Source of the DNA: Gallibacterium melopsittaci
GTDB lineage: Bacteria; Pseudomonadota; Gammaproteobacteria; Enterobacterales; Pasteurellaceae
Reading direction: 5' to 3'
DNA: 64,000 nucleotides
NCBI RefSeq assembly: GCF_042433085.1
Contig: NZ_JBHLWA010000004.1
Location: 99,456-163,455 of the forward strand
The stretch's first letter is position 1. Each line of letters begins with the position of its first letter. The notes under the pieces are model-generated. The model was not told where the DNA came from, ran no database searches, and worked only from the letters and a program-made list of their open reading frames with translations. A program made the position numbers and the translations under genes. Of this stretch, positions 27,134-37,213 are shown one piece after another.

Positions 27134-27204
27134 AGTTAAAGCCTCATCTTGCGTGATAAAAACTGTATTCTAGAGTCTAATCCCTTGATTCACAAGCAAG
27201 CAGA

Positions 27205-27561
27205 TCAAAATAACCACGTTTTTTCATTGAAGATAAGCATTTCTTTATGTACCGCTCGTAAGCCCTTAATTGAACGTACAACAAACCAAATAAAGGTGAA
27301 GAGTAATACAAAATAACCGATAAAAATCAAAGAAAGAACAACCCCAATCGCACTATATAACAAACCAATCCAGAAAGTTCTAATTTGATAAGTAAAATGG
27401 CTTTCAAGGTATGAACTACGAGCATCATCACGGAAAATATAGGCAATGATAATGCCGATAATACTTAATGAGCCACCAAAAAATACAGAAACAATATAAA
27501 GCCAATAAGTAATCATTGCCCATTTTTTCGTGTTTTCAAGTTGAGAAGTTGCAGGTTCCAT
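27205..27561 (-). CDS. DUF4870-like small membrane protein
   Basis: From the preferred start the protein has 118 residues and three to four hydrophobic segments (about 15-38, 57-80, 84-102), with the pattern TYWLYIVSVFFGG ... YIFRDDARSSYLESHFTYQIRTFW, resembling DUF4870/TIC20-type membrane proteins of Neisseria and Pasteurellaceae. The open frame extends to 27651, but the ATG at 27561 has an AAGGAA ribosome site eight bases upstream and the preceding 30 codons do not look membrane-related. Function unknown. It may be monocistronic; the adhE regulatory region lies behind it. Confidence 0.75.
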   Translation of the reverse strand: MEPATSQLENTKKWAMITYWLYIVSVFFGGSLSIIGIIIAYIFRDDARSSYLESHFTYQIRTFWIGLLYSAIGVVLSLIFIGYFVLLFTFIWFVVRSIKGLRAVHKEMLIFNEKTWLF

Positions 27562-27711
27562 ATCATTTTCCTTTTCAATTTGCCGATGAAAATTTTCTCT
27601 ACTATAGAACGAAAAAAGGCAAAGATCACATAAAAAATCTGGATTGATCAAGAATTAAAAACGAGCTTTCAACAGAACTTCAACGACTATAACAAACGCA
27701 TAACACGGAAA

Positions 27712-27725
27712 TTGAGCTAGATCAG
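27712..27725 (+). promoter_or_regulatory. FNR-like box upstream of adhE
   Basis: TTGAGCTAGATCAG matches TTGAT-N4-ATCAA at 8 of 10 defined positions. It lies about 47 bp before a perfect TATAAT (27766-27771), placing its centre near -60 of the expected start, a known activating position for FNR. This suits a fermentation gene. Confidence 0.5.
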
Positions 27726-27765
27726 ATAATGGTTAAATACCCCAAAAAGATAAACTTCAAATAGA

Positions 27766-27771
27766 TATAAT
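27766..27771 (+). promoter_or_regulatory. -10 element of the adhE promoter
   Basis: TATAAT, 41 bp before the adhE ATG. No good -35 hexamer stands 17 bp upstream, consistent with an activator-dependent promoter. The ribosome site TTGGAG follows at about 27799. Confidence 0.55.
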
Positions 27772-27812
27772 TTTATTAGTTAAAATAATTTTTAATTTTT
27801 GGAGAAATCATT

Positions 27813-30428
27813 ATGAATAAGACAACTGAAGTTGCTGTCAGTCCAGCTCAAGCAGAAGTGGATCAACTTGTTGCCAACGGTTTAGTGGCGTTAGAAGAGT
27901 TTCGTCAACTTAACCAACAACAAGTGGATTATATTGTAGCTAAGGCTTCTGTTGCTGCACTTGATCAACATGGTGTGTTGGCAATGCACGCTTATGAAGA
28001 AACAGGTCGTGGCGTATTTGAAGATAAAGCGACCAAAAACTTATTTGCGTGTGAATATGTCGTCAATAATATGCGTCATTTAAAAACAGTGGGCGTAATT
28101 AAAGAAGATGATGTAACTGGCATTACTGAAATTGCCGATCCAGTAGGAGTAGTTTGCGGTATTACCCCAACAACCAACCCAACATCAACCACCATTTTTA
28201 AATCATTGATTGCCTTAAAAACACGTAACCCAATCGTATTTGCCTTCCACCCTTCCGCACAACAAAGTTCTGCACATGCTGCTCGTGTGGTTTATGAAGC
28301 CGCAGTACAAGCAGGTGCACCAAAAAATTGTATCCAATGGATTGAACACCCATCTATGGAAGGTACACAAGCATTAATGAAACATCCAGGTATTGCAACG
28401 ATTCTTGCGACTGGCGGAAATGCGATGGTTGAAGCTGCTTATTCTTGTGGTAAACCAGCGTTAGGTGTTGGGGCAGGTAATGTACCAGCATATGTGGAAA
28501 AAAGTGCAAATTTAAAACAAGCTGTACACGATATCGTGATGTCCAAATCATTCGATAACGGTATGATTTGTGCCAGTGAACAAGCGGCTATCGTAGATAA
28601 AGAAATCTATGAAGATTTCATCAAAGAGATGCAGTCTTATGGCGTGTATTTAGTCAATAAGAAAGAGAAAGCGTTACTTGAAGAATATATCTTTGGTGCA
28701 AAAGCAAATAGCACCAACTGTGCTTCGGCAAAATTAAATGCTGCAGTGGTGGGTAAACCAGCAGCATGGATTGCTGAACAAGCTGGTTTTAGTGTACCTG
28801 CTAATACCAATATTCTTCTTGCAGAATGTAAAGAAGTTGGCGTAAAAGAGCCTCTTACTCGTGAAAAATTATCACCAGTATTGGCATTATTAAAAGCAGA
28901 AAGTGTTGAAGATGGCTTAAATAAAGCAGAACAAATGGTGGAATTCCACGGTTTAGGACACTCTGCGGCAATTCATACTTCTGATGCGGAATTAGCAAAA
29001 ACCTTTGGTGAGCGAGTCAAAGCAATTCGTGTGATTTGGAATTCACCTTCAACATTTGGTGGTATTGGTGATGTGTATAACTCTTTCCTACCATCCTTAA
29101 CTTTAGGTTGTGGTTCTTACGGTAAAAACTCCGTTGGTAACAATGTTAGTGCGGTGAATTTATTAAATATCAAACGAGTTGGCAGACGGAGAAATAATAT
29201 GCAATGGTTCAAAGTGCCTTCAAAAATCTATTTTGAACGTGATTCAATTCAATATCTACAATCAATGAAAGGCGTTGAACGTGTTGTGATTGTAACAGAC
29301 CGTGTGATGGTGGATTTAGGGTTTGTTGAGAAAATTGCAAAACAACTCACTATGCGTGGCGATCATGTTACTTACCAATTATTTGCTGACGTTGAACCAG
29401 ATCCAAGTATTGCGACAGTTCGCCGTGGGGTTGAATTATTGCGTAACTTCCAACCAGATACCATTATCGCCTTAGGTGGTGGTTCTGCGATGGATGCTGC
29501 GAAAGTAATGTGGTTATTCTATGAACAACCAGAAGTAGATTTCCGCGATCTTGTACAAAAATTTATGGATATTCGTAAACGTGCATTTAAATTCCCACAA
29601 TTAGGCCGTAAAGCGAAATTTATTGGTATCCCAACAACCTCTGGTACAGGTTCAGAAGTGACCCCATTTGCGGTAATTAGTGAAGGAGATAAAAAATATC
29701 CTATCGCTGACTACTCATTAACCCCAACGATTGCGATTGTTGACCCAGCATTAACGATGACTGTACCAGCACATGTGGCAGCAGATTCTGGCTATGATGT
29801 GTTAGTTCATGCAACTGAAGCCTATGTGTCAACTTTAGCTAATGACTTTACCGATGGTTTAGCATTACAAGCGATTAAATTGGTATTTGAATTCTTAGAA
29901 CGTTCTGTGAAGAACGGAGCAAGTGATCCAGAAGCAAGAGAGAGAATGCACAATGCATCAACGATTGCAGGGATGGCATTTGCAAATGCGTTCTTGGGTA
30001 TGACGCACTCATTAGCACATAAAGTTGGTGGTCGTTTCCATACACCACACGGTAGAACCAATGCAATTTTAATGCCATATGTGATTCGTTATAACGGTAC
30101 TCGCCCAACCAAAACAGCGACTTGGCCGAAATACAATTACTATAAAGCAGATATTAAATATCAAGAAATTGCTAGAATGCTTGGTTTGCCATGCTCAACC
30201 CCAGAAGAAGCGGTACAAGCCTATGCACAAGCGTGTAAAGAATTGGGACAACGCATTGGTATTAAGATGTCTTTCAAAGAACAAGGTATTAATGAACAAG
30301 AGTTTATGGAAGCTCGCCGTGATTTAGCATTGCTTGCCTTTGAAGATCAATGTTCACCAGCGAACCCACGTTTACCAATGGTTGAAGATATGATGGAAAT
30401 CTTAACCAAAGCGTATTACGGTGAATAA
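27813..30428 (+). CDS. adhE: AdhE, bifunctional acetaldehyde-CoA / alcohol dehydrogenase
   Basis: An 871-residue fusion (E. coli 891). Residues 1 to about 440 are the CoA-acylating aldehyde dehydrogenase with catalytic Cys 253 in NGMICASEQA and the NAD-binding block ATGGNAMVEAAYS; after a short linker (about 445-455, VGRRRNNMQWF) comes the iron-dependent alcohol dehydrogenase with ALGGGSAMDAAKVMW, TTSGTGSEVTPFAVI and iron-ligand histidines in HSLAHKVGGRFHTPHGRTN. It converts acetyl-CoA to ethanol, regenerating NAD during fermentation, and probably forms spirosomes as in E. coli. It is monocistronic, with an FNR-like box upstream and a strong terminator downstream. Confidence 0.97.
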   Translation: MNKTTEVAVSPAQAEVDQLVANGLVALEEFRQLNQQQVDYIVAKASVAALDQHGVLAMHAYEETGRGVFEDKATKNLFACEYVVNNMRHLKTVGVIKEDDVTGITEIADPVGVVCGITPTTNPTSTTIFKSLIALKTRNPIVFAFHPSAQQSSAHAARVVYEAAVQAGAPKNCIQWIEHPSMEGTQALMKHPGIATILATGGNAMVEAAYSCGKPALGVGAGNVPAYVEKSANLKQAVHDIVMSKSFDNGMICASEQAAIVDKEIYEDFIKEMQSYGVYLVNKKEKALLEEYIFGAKANSTNCASAKLNAAVVGKPAAWIAEQAGFSVPANTNILLAECKEVGVKEPLTREKLSPVLALLKAESVEDGLNKAEQMVEFHGLGHSAAIHTSDAELAKTFGERVKAIRVIWNSPSTFGGIGDVYNSFLPSLTLGCGSYGKNSVGNNVSAVNLLNIKRVGRRRNNMQWFKVPSKIYFERDSIQYLQSMKGVERVVIVTDRVMVDLGFVEKIAKQLTMRGDHVTYQLFADVEPDPSIATVRRGVELLRNFQPDTIIALGGGSAMDAAKVMWLFYEQPEVDFRDLVQKFMDIRKRAFKFPQLGRKAKFIGIPTTSGTGSEVTPFAVISEGDKKYPIADYSLTPTIAIVDPALTMTVPAHVAADSGYDVLVHATEAYVSTLANDFTDGLALQAIKLVFEFLERSVKNGASDPEARERMHNASTIAGMAFANAFLGMTHSLAHKVGGRFHTPHGRTNAILMPYVIRYNGTRPTKTATWPKYNYYKADIKYQEIARMLGLPCSTPEEAVQAYAQACKELGQRIGIKMSFKEQGINEQEFMEARRDLALLAFEDQCSPANPRLPMVEDMMEILTKAYYGE

Positions 30429-30463
30429 AAACTATAAATATAATAAGATAATCCTCCCCATTG

Positions 30464-30490
30464 ATCCCCGCATACAGCGGGGATTTTTTC
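30464..30490 (+). terminator. Rho-independent terminator after adhE
   Basis: ATCCCCGC (30464-30471) pairs with GCGGGGAT (30477-30484), followed by TTTTTT. The stem is G+C rich and close to the adhE stop. Confidence 0.93.
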
Positions 30491-30520
30491 GTTTGTATAA
30501 TCTAACATTGCGAGGTATTA

Positions 30521-32287
30521 ATGTTTATTAATAAAATGACAACTATTCCTCCGCAAAGAACAAGAGATGCTATGAAAAAATATTCTGTATTAACTCGTGT
30601 AGCTAAGTACTTAATTGGCATTATTTTATTAGCTAGTTGTTGTATTGCTTTAGTATTTTCAATTTTAGTAAGTAGTCAAAATGATGCTGAAGCAATTAAT
30701 TTGGCTGGTTCATTACGCATGCAATCATATCGCTTAATTTATCAAATGGAGCATAATCCTAATTCACTAGCCCATAATATTGATCAATATAACCAAACTT
30801 TGGATTCAGATATTCTTGAACAAATTCAAACTAGCTTTTTTGTCCCAGATAGTGTTAAAGCGGCTTATCAGGAGGTTTTAAATAATTGGCAGGTAATGGA
30901 GGAGTATGTTAGGGAAAATCGAGTCGAAAAATACCAACAACAAGTAGATAAATATGTGCAAAAAGTTGATCAATTTGTAGTGGTGTTACAACATTTTTCA
31001 GAACGGAAAATTATCTTAGCAATACTCACGAGTATTTTCTCAATTATTACAATTTTAGGTATTGGATTTTACTTGATTAGTTTTATGAAACGAGAAGTGA
31101 TGGATCCAGTAGAAAAGTTAGTGCAAGCTAGTACACAAGTCCAATCTGGTCATTTTAAACATATTCAACTTGATACGAATAAACCAAATGAGCTAGGGAC
31201 TTTATCAGAAACTTTTACCACGATGTCAAATGAGTTACAGAAATTGTATTGGTTTCTTGAAGATAAAGTTCGAGAAAAAACACAAAAATTGAGTCAATTA
31301 AATCGAACTTTATCGATGCTCTTTCATACATCACAAAAAATTACCCATACCGACTTGGATTACCATAAATTAACGGAAGTATTAGCAGATATTCGTGTCA
31401 GTGAACATCTACGTTATATTGAATTAGTTGTGTATGGTGCAGAACATCTGGATCTTTCTGTGGGTAAAATCGAAGAAAATTACCCTTGGCAACAACAAAA
31501 AATTTCAGTACATGGGCAAGAATTATCTTGTTTACGCTGGCAGGCAGGGTTGCCTTGTCCTGATTTACGTTTAATGCAGAGTTTGGCACAAATGCTTGGT
31601 CGTGCGATTTATTTTATTCAAACGCAACGTCAACAACAGCAGTTAGTCTTAATGGAAGAACGGTCTATTATTGCAAGGGAGTTGCACGACTCATTAGCCC
31701 AAGTATTAGCATTTTTACAAATTCAACTCACATTATTAAAACATACCTTAAAAAATAGTGATCCTGCTGCACGGGAGAAAAGTTTTAAAATTATTGCGGA
31801 TTTTGAACAAGCTTTAAATGATGGTTATGTTCAGTTGCGTGAGTTGCTTTCCACATTCCGCTTAACCATTCAAGAGGCTAATTTGAAAGTGGCGTTAGAA
31901 CAGGTCATTGAATCATTACAGAATCAGACCGAAGCACAAATTACTTTAGAATGTTCGTTACCATCGCAAATTTTTACTGCACAACAGTTAGTTCATGCTT
32001 TGCAAGTGATTCGAGAGGCTTTATTGAATGCGATTAAACACTCACAAGCCACATTAATTGAAGTAATTGCCCATACTAACCAAGATGGTGAAAATGAAAT
32101 TATTATTGCCGATAATGGTATTGGTATTCCGTCATTAGAAGAACCAGAAGGGCATTATGGTTTAAATATTATGCAGGAACGAACCGCACAGTTAAACGCA
32201 AAATTACAGATTCAATTACGCCCAAAAGGTGGCACGGAAGTGAAAATTTTATTATCTGATCCGTTTATGGGTAAGGAAAGAGTGTAA
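30521..32287 (+). CDS. narQ: NarQ, nitrate/nitrite-responsive sensor histidine kinase
   Basis: A 588-residue inner-membrane sensor kinase. TM1 is at about 29-50, followed by the periplasmic P-box NLAGSLRMQSYR (60-71), the nitrate-binding signature of NarX/NarQ. TM2 is at about 163-187, then HAMP (about 188-240), a central region with a Cys pair (CLRWQAGLPCPD), HisKA_3 with the phospho-acceptor His 389 in RELHDSLAQ, and the HATPase with NAIKHSQA, DNGIGIP and HYGLNIMQERT. It should phosphorylate NarP, whose gene is not in the window. The first ATG has a GAGG ribosome site; an internal Met 18 is an alternative start. Target genes are probably the nap operon at 47536. Confidence 0.93.
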   Translation: MFINKMTTIPPQRTRDAMKKYSVLTRVAKYLIGIILLASCCIALVFSILVSSQNDAEAINLAGSLRMQSYRLIYQMEHNPNSLAHNIDQYNQTLDSDILEQIQTSFFVPDSVKAAYQEVLNNWQVMEEYVRENRVEKYQQQVDKYVQKVDQFVVVLQHFSERKIILAILTSIFSIITILGIGFYLISFMKREVMDPVEKLVQASTQVQSGHFKHIQLDTNKPNELGTLSETFTTMSNELQKLYWFLEDKVREKTQKLSQLNRTLSMLFHTSQKITHTDLDYHKLTEVLADIRVSEHLRYIELVVYGAEHLDLSVGKIEENYPWQQQKISVHGQELSCLRWQAGLPCPDLRLMQSLAQMLGRAIYFIQTQRQQQQLVLMEERSIIARELHDSLAQVLAFLQIQLTLLKHTLKNSDPAAREKSFKIIADFEQALNDGYVQLRELLSTFRLTIQEANLKVALEQVIESLQNQTEAQITLECSLPSQIFTAQQLVHALQVIREALLNAIKHSQATLIEVIAHTNQDGENEIIIADNGIGIPSLEEPEGHYGLNIMQERTAQLNAKLQIQLRPKGGTEVKILLSDPFMGKERV

Positions 32288-32290
32288 AGT

Positions 32291-32319
32291 TGTCGGATAC
32301 AAAGTATCCGACATTTTTT
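32291..32319 (+). terminator. Rho-independent terminator between narQ and cysI
   Basis: TGTCGGATAC (32291-32300) pairs perfectly with GTATCCGACA (32304-32313) across a three-base loop, followed by TTTTTT. It serves narQ and may also stop convergent cysI transcripts, although the reverse side has a poor U-run. Confidence 0.9.
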
Positions 32320-32323
32320 ATCT

Positions 32324-34078
32324 TTATAATTTCACTTCCCAAAAATCTACTGCAGCATTGGTAACAGGTTTAACAATACCTGTACGAATCGCAAAATCCC
32401 CAATTCCTTCATTGTGTTGGCGATTTTTAGCCCAATCCCCAATCCAACCATCAAGAATTTGTAGAATTTCTGCTTCTTCGATATTTTCTTTGAATAAACG
32501 AGGAATACGACTACCTTCACGATTACCGCCGATATAAAGGTTATAGCGACCAATGGCACGACCCACTAACCCAATTTCAGCTAGCATTGCACGTCCGCAA
32601 CCATTAGGACAACCGGTAACACGCAACACAATTCCCTCTTGAGAAATACCATGTTTTGCCATTAACAAATCCACTTTATCAATAAATTGTGGTAGAAAAC
32701 GTTCTGCTTCGGCCATTGCTAATGGACAGGTTGGTAAGGCAACACATGACATACTTTGTTGACGTAAAGGTGTCACGCTATCATCAATCAACTTATATTC
32801 ACGAGCCAGTTTCTCAATTTTGGCTTTATCTTTTGCTGCAACACCAGCAACAATCAAGTTTTGGTTCGCAGTTAAACGAAAATCCCCTTTATGAATTTTG
32901 GCAATTTCACGCAAACCACTTTTTAATGGACGATCTGGGTAATCAAGTAAACGTCCATTTTCAATAAAGAGTGTGAGATGCCATTTTTTGTCTTCTCCTT
33001 TTACCCAACCAATACGATCGCCTCGTTCGGTAAAGTGATAAGGACGAATTGGTTTTAACTGGATTCCAGTACGTTTTTCGACTTCTGCTTTAAATAGATC
33101 TAACCCAACACGTTCTAAGGTATAACGTAATTTTGCATTTTTACGGTCACTGCGATTACCCCAATCACGTTGGGTAGTAACAACAGCTTCAGCACACAGT
33201 AAAACCTCATCTAAAGTGACAAAGCCTAATTCTTTTGCAACATTTGGATAGGTGTTGTGGTTGGTAAAATCCATTGATAAACCACCACCAATTAAGACAT
33301 TAAATCCAATTAGTTCGCCTTGTTCTGCAATCGCAATAAAGTTGAGATCATTCGCATGTAAATCAACATCATTTAATGGTGGTACTACAACAGTTGTTTT
33401 AAATTTACGGGGTAAATAGGCTTTTCCTAGAATAGGTTCAACTGGATCATTGGATTCTTTTAATAACGGTTTAGTGGTTTCACTTTCAAACACTTTTTCA
33501 CCGTCTAGCCAGACATCGGCATACGCTGTTGTGCGTGGTAATAAATGTTCAGAAATTTTCTTTGCCCATTCATAGGCTTGTTGATGTAATTCGCTTTCTA
33601 CTGGGTTAGGAGTACAGAGTACATTCCGATTAACATCGCCAGCTGTGGCAATCGAATCTAAACCGAGTTGATGTAGCCATTGATGCATTGGTTTAATATC
33701 ACGTTTTAATACGCCGTGAAATTGAAATGTTTGGCGGTTAGTTAGACGAATGCTGCCATAGTAAGTATGTTCGCTGGCAAATTGATCAATGCCAAGCCAC
33801 TGTTTTGGAGTAATAATTCCGCCAGGCAAACGGCAACGTAACATCACATTTTTATTCGGTTCGAGTTTTTGTGCCTGACGTTCTGCACGAATATCACGAT
33901 CATCTTGTTCATACATGCCATGGAAACGGATTAATTGGAAGTTGTCTTTATTGAATCCGCCAGTTAACTGCTCATTTAGATCTTCGGCAATCGTCCCGTG
34001 CAAATAGTTACTTTCGCTTTTTAAACGTTCATTATCGGCTAAGGGAAATTTTTTCCATTCGGTTGCTTTATCACTCAT
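32324..34078 (-). CDS. cysI: CysI, NADPH-sulfite reductase haemoprotein (beta) subunit
   Basis: A 584-residue siroheme/4Fe-4S protein (E. coli 570) that reduces sulfite to sulfide with six electrons delivered by CysJ. The cluster- and siroheme-binding cysteines are in MSCVALPTC and VTGCPNGCGR. The sulfite/siroheme arginine blocks RLTNRQTFQFHG and NRNVLCTPNP are present. It is the last gene of the cysG-H-D-N-J-I transcript, 15 bp after cysJ. Confidence 0.97.
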   Translation of the reverse strand: MSDKATEWKKFPLADNERLKSESNYLHGTIAEDLNEQLTGGFNKDNFQLIRFHGMYEQDDRDIRAERQAQKLEPNKNVMLRCRLPGGIITPKQWLGIDQFASEHTYYGSIRLTNRQTFQFHGVLKRDIKPMHQWLHQLGLDSIATAGDVNRNVLCTPNPVESELHQQAYEWAKKISEHLLPRTTAYADVWLDGEKVFESETTKPLLKESNDPVEPILGKAYLPRKFKTTVVVPPLNDVDLHANDLNFIAIAEQGELIGFNVLIGGGLSMDFTNHNTYPNVAKELGFVTLDEVLLCAEAVVTTQRDWGNRSDRKNAKLRYTLERVGLDLFKAEVEKRTGIQLKPIRPYHFTERGDRIGWVKGEDKKWHLTLFIENGRLLDYPDRPLKSGLREIAKIHKGDFRLTANQNLIVAGVAAKDKAKIEKLAREYKLIDDSVTPLRQQSMSCVALPTCPLAMAEAERFLPQFIDKVDLLMAKHGISQEGIVLRVTGCPNGCGRAMLAEIGLVGRAIGRYNLYIGGNREGSRIPRLFKENIEEAEILQILDGWIGDWAKNRQHNEGIGDFAIRTGIVKPVTNAAVDFWEVKL

Positions 34079-34093
34079 TTGTTCACTCCTGTT

Positions 34094-35884
34094 TTAATAG
34101 ACATCACGCTGATAACGTTTTTGTTCTCTTAATTCAGCTAGATAATCTTCTGCTTGTTCTATATCTAATTGACCTTGTTGGCTAATGACATCAAGTAAGG
34201 CTTTTTCCACATCTTTTGCCATTTTATTGGCATCCCCACACACATAGATGTAAGCCCCAGCTTGTAACCATTGCCAAATTTCACTTGCTTGTTCACGAAT
34301 GCGGTCTTGTACATAAATTTTTTGTTGTTGATCCCGTGACCAAGCAAAATGATAACGATGTAATAAGCCTTCTTTAGCAAAGGTTTGCCATTCTTGTTGA
34401 TAAAGGAAATCTTCAGTAAAGGTTTGATTACCAAAGAATAACCAGTTTTTACCACTCGCTTCTTCTAAGGCACGTTGTTGCATAAATGCACGGAATGGTG
34501 CAATACCTGTTCCAGCACCAATCATAATAATGTCGGCTTGACTATTTGTTGGTAAGCGGAAATGAGGGTTACTTTCCACAAAGACTTTCACTTCTCCATC
34601 TTCTGGTAAACGTTCGCCTAAGAAGCCAGAAGCACCACCAGTATAGGTTTGGTCGTTATATTGATAACGAACGACACCAACGGTTAAATGAACCTCTTCG
34701 CCGACCTCATCTTGTGCTGAGGCAATGGAATATAGACGTGGCGTTAATGGACGCAGTAATTCTACGAGTTGTTCGGCCGTTAATTGGGTTGGATAAGTTT
34801 GCAATACGCCAACTAATGGGGTTTGTTGTACATATTGTTGTAACTGTTGCCGATCTTGAACTAATGCTTGTAATTCAGGTTGTGGGTTAATTGCCGCATA
34901 GTTTTGCACAAATTTTGCTGTATTTTGCGTGAGTTCAAATTGTTCTGTTAAGGCGGTGCGTAAACTGATTTGTTGCTGATGCAGGGTAATCGGTTCTTCG
35001 CCAGTTAAACCGACAGTTTGCAATATTTCATCAACTAATTGGTTATCATTGGTGAACCATACTCCTAAGGCATCACCAACTTGATAGCGTAAACCTGAAC
35101 CCGATAAATCAATTTCGATATGTTCTACATCTTTGTTTGAGTGACGACCTGTAATTTTTTGGCGGACACTTAATGTTGCTGGAAAAGGATTTTCTCGGTG
35201 ATATTGATTAGTGGCTGTTGGTACAGCTTGGGCAACGGTTGTTGCTGTTACTGTATGTGAACCACTATTATGTTGTGCTAAATATTGTGCGAGTTGTTCA
35301 ATCCACTGTGTTGCAGTTGTCTGAAAATCTAAATCACATTCACCTAATGGTTGTAAACGTGTTGCACCTAATTCGGCGAAGCGTTGATCAAAATCTTTTC
35401 CTGCTTGGCAGAAATTAGGATAAGAACTATCCCCTAAGCCTAATACGGCAAATTCGACTCCAGTAAGGGAAGGGGCTTTTTTGCCAAATAAAAAGCGATG
35501 TAAATTTAAGGCTTCTTCAGGTGGCTCACCATCGCCTTGTGTAGAAGTCACTAATAGTAGAATCTGCTCTTGAGCCAGTTGTTTGGTTTTATATTCACTG
35601 GCACTAATGAGCTTCACTTGTTGTGTTGTACTAAGTTTTGCTTGTAACTGTTCTGCAATTTTACGTGCATTACCGGTTTGGGAAGCAGAAATAATGGTAA
35701 TTGATCGAGCAGTGGATACTGAGCTGTCATTCACATTCTCTACTTGTGGAATCTGTTCTACGGCGGTTTGCTCCGCCGTTTTCCCCCAACAATAACCTGA
35801 AAGCCAGGCAAGTTGTAATGGTGTTAATTCTGTTAATTTCTCTGCAAGTTCGGCGGAGATGGGTAATTTTACTTGATTTTGCAT
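34094..35884 (-). CDS. cysJ: CysJ, NADPH-sulfite reductase flavoprotein (alpha) subunit
   Basis: A 596-residue diflavin reductase (E. coli 599). An N-terminal flavodoxin domain (about 62-200, SASQTGNARKIAEQL, STQGDGEPPEEA, GLGDSSYPNFC), an FAD-binding connecting domain (about 225-440, RLYSIASAQDE) and an NADPH domain (MIGAGTGIAPFRAFMQQR, then YVCGDANKMAKDVEKAL) end with the typical RYQRDVY. It passes electrons from NADPH to CysI. It starts 12 bp after cysN. Confidence 0.97.
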   Translation of the reverse strand: MQNQVKLPISAELAEKLTELTPLQLAWLSGYCWGKTAEQTAVEQIPQVENVNDSSVSTARSITIISASQTGNARKIAEQLQAKLSTTQQVKLISASEYKTKQLAQEQILLLVTSTQGDGEPPEEALNLHRFLFGKKAPSLTGVEFAVLGLGDSSYPNFCQAGKDFDQRFAELGATRLQPLGECDLDFQTTATQWIEQLAQYLAQHNSGSHTVTATTVAQAVPTATNQYHRENPFPATLSVRQKITGRHSNKDVEHIEIDLSGSGLRYQVGDALGVWFTNDNQLVDEILQTVGLTGEEPITLHQQQISLRTALTEQFELTQNTAKFVQNYAAINPQPELQALVQDRQQLQQYVQQTPLVGVLQTYPTQLTAEQLVELLRPLTPRLYSIASAQDEVGEEVHLTVGVVRYQYNDQTYTGGASGFLGERLPEDGEVKVFVESNPHFRLPTNSQADIIMIGAGTGIAPFRAFMQQRALEEASGKNWLFFGNQTFTEDFLYQQEWQTFAKEGLLHRYHFAWSRDQQQKIYVQDRIREQASEIWQWLQAGAYIYVCGDANKMAKDVEKALLDVISQQGQLDIEQAEDYLAELREQKRYQRDVY

Positions 35885-35896
35885 ACTACTTTCTCA

Positions 35897-37186
35897 TTAT
35901 GCTGCCGATAAAATCATACCTGCTGCTACAGTATGATAAGTGGCTTCATCAATCAGAATAAATGCACCTGTTCCAATGTTTTGTTGATAAGTGGTAGCAC
36001 AAATTGGCTTTTGTAAACTGATTTGTACTTGCCCTAAGTCATTTAATTGGAATGTATCGGCAGAGTGTTGTTTACTTAAGGTTTTCACATCAAGTAAATG
36101 ATCAATATGTTTGATACGAGCAAACACATTTTGGGTGGTATGTTTTAATAGATACTTACGCGCTGTATTTAGAGGACGTTGATCAAACCAGCAAAGTGTT
36201 GCTGTGATATGTTGTTGGGATTGAATTGGATTATTTGCTGCGACAAAGGTATCTCCGCGAGAAATATCAATATCATCAGTTAAGCAGAGGGTAACTTGTT
36301 CACCTGCATTCGCTTGTTGTACTTTACCTGCTACAGAATAAATCTCACGAATAGTTGAAGTATAACCAGCGGGTTCAATTCTAATTTGATCGCCTACTGT
36401 AATGCTGCCTGCTTCGATTCGTCCTTGATAACCACGAAAATCATCTTGTTTATCACTATCTAAACGGAGAACTAATTGCACAGGAAAATGGAATTGCTCT
36501 TTTGCTAAAGAGATATTTTTCTGATTTGGTAAGGACTCTAATAGGCTTAGCAATGGTTCACCTTGATACCATGGCATTTTGTCGCTGTGGTAAACAATAT
36601 TATCGCCATTCAATGCAGAAATGGGTACAAATTGTACTGAAGCCAAACCAAGTTGTGTGGCTAGGTGACGATAAGATTCACAAATTGCCGCAAATTTTGT
36701 CTGATCAAAATCGAGTAAATCCATTTTATTCACAGCTACGATAATTTGTGGGCAAGCTAATTGCTGCAAGATAGCCGAATGGCGTTTAGTTTGTGGTAAA
36801 AGCTGAACAGGTTGCTGACTAAAGTCTAATTGACTTGCATCAACTAACACCACAGCAGCATCGGCAGTAGAGGCACCCGTTACCATATTGCGTGTATATT
36901 GTTCGTGCCCTGGTGTATCGGCAATAATGAATTTACGTTTTGCCGTAGCGAAATAACGATAAGCCACATCAATGGTAATGCCTTGTTCTCGTTCTGCTGC
37001 CAAACCATCAGTTAAAATCGAAAAATCAATGCCAGTTGCACTATTTTTGGCACGATCTAGATGTTGTAGTTGATCGCTTAATAACGCTTTGCTGTCATAT
37101 AATAAACGACCGATTAAGGTGCTTTTCCCATCATCAACACTACCAGCAGTAATAAAGCGTAACGGGGCATTTTGATTAATATTCAT
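35897..37186 (-). CDS. cysN: CysN, GTPase subunit of ATP sulfurylase
   Basis: A 429-residue EF-Tu-like GTPase (E. coli 475) that drives adenylylation of sulfate to APS with CysD. GTP-binding motifs: SVDDGKSTLIGRL (17-29), DTPGHEQYTRN and NKMD. Beta-barrel domains follow. It is not fused to an APS kinase (no C-terminal CysC domain as in NodQ), and no cysC follows; cysJ comes next. Confidence 0.96.
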   Translation of the reverse strand: MNINQNAPLRFITAGSVDDGKSTLIGRLLYDSKALLSDQLQHLDRAKNSATGIDFSILTDGLAAEREQGITIDVAYRYFATAKRKFIIADTPGHEQYTRNMVTGASTADAAVVLVDASQLDFSQQPVQLLPQTKRHSAILQQLACPQIIVAVNKMDLLDFDQTKFAAICESYRHLATQLGLASVQFVPISALNGDNIVYHSDKMPWYQGEPLLSLLESLPNQKNISLAKEQFHFPVQLVLRLDSDKQDDFRGYQGRIEAGSITVGDQIRIEPAGYTSTIREIYSVAGKVQQANAGEQVTLCLTDDIDISRGDTFVAANNPIQSQQHITATLCWFDQRPLNTARKYLLKHTTQNVFARIKHIDHLLDVKTLSKQHSADTFQLNDLGQVQISLQKPICATTYQQNIGTGAFILIDEATYHTVAAGMILSAA

Positions 37187-37213
37187 CTCACATTCCTTTT
37201 TTATTGTTATTAA

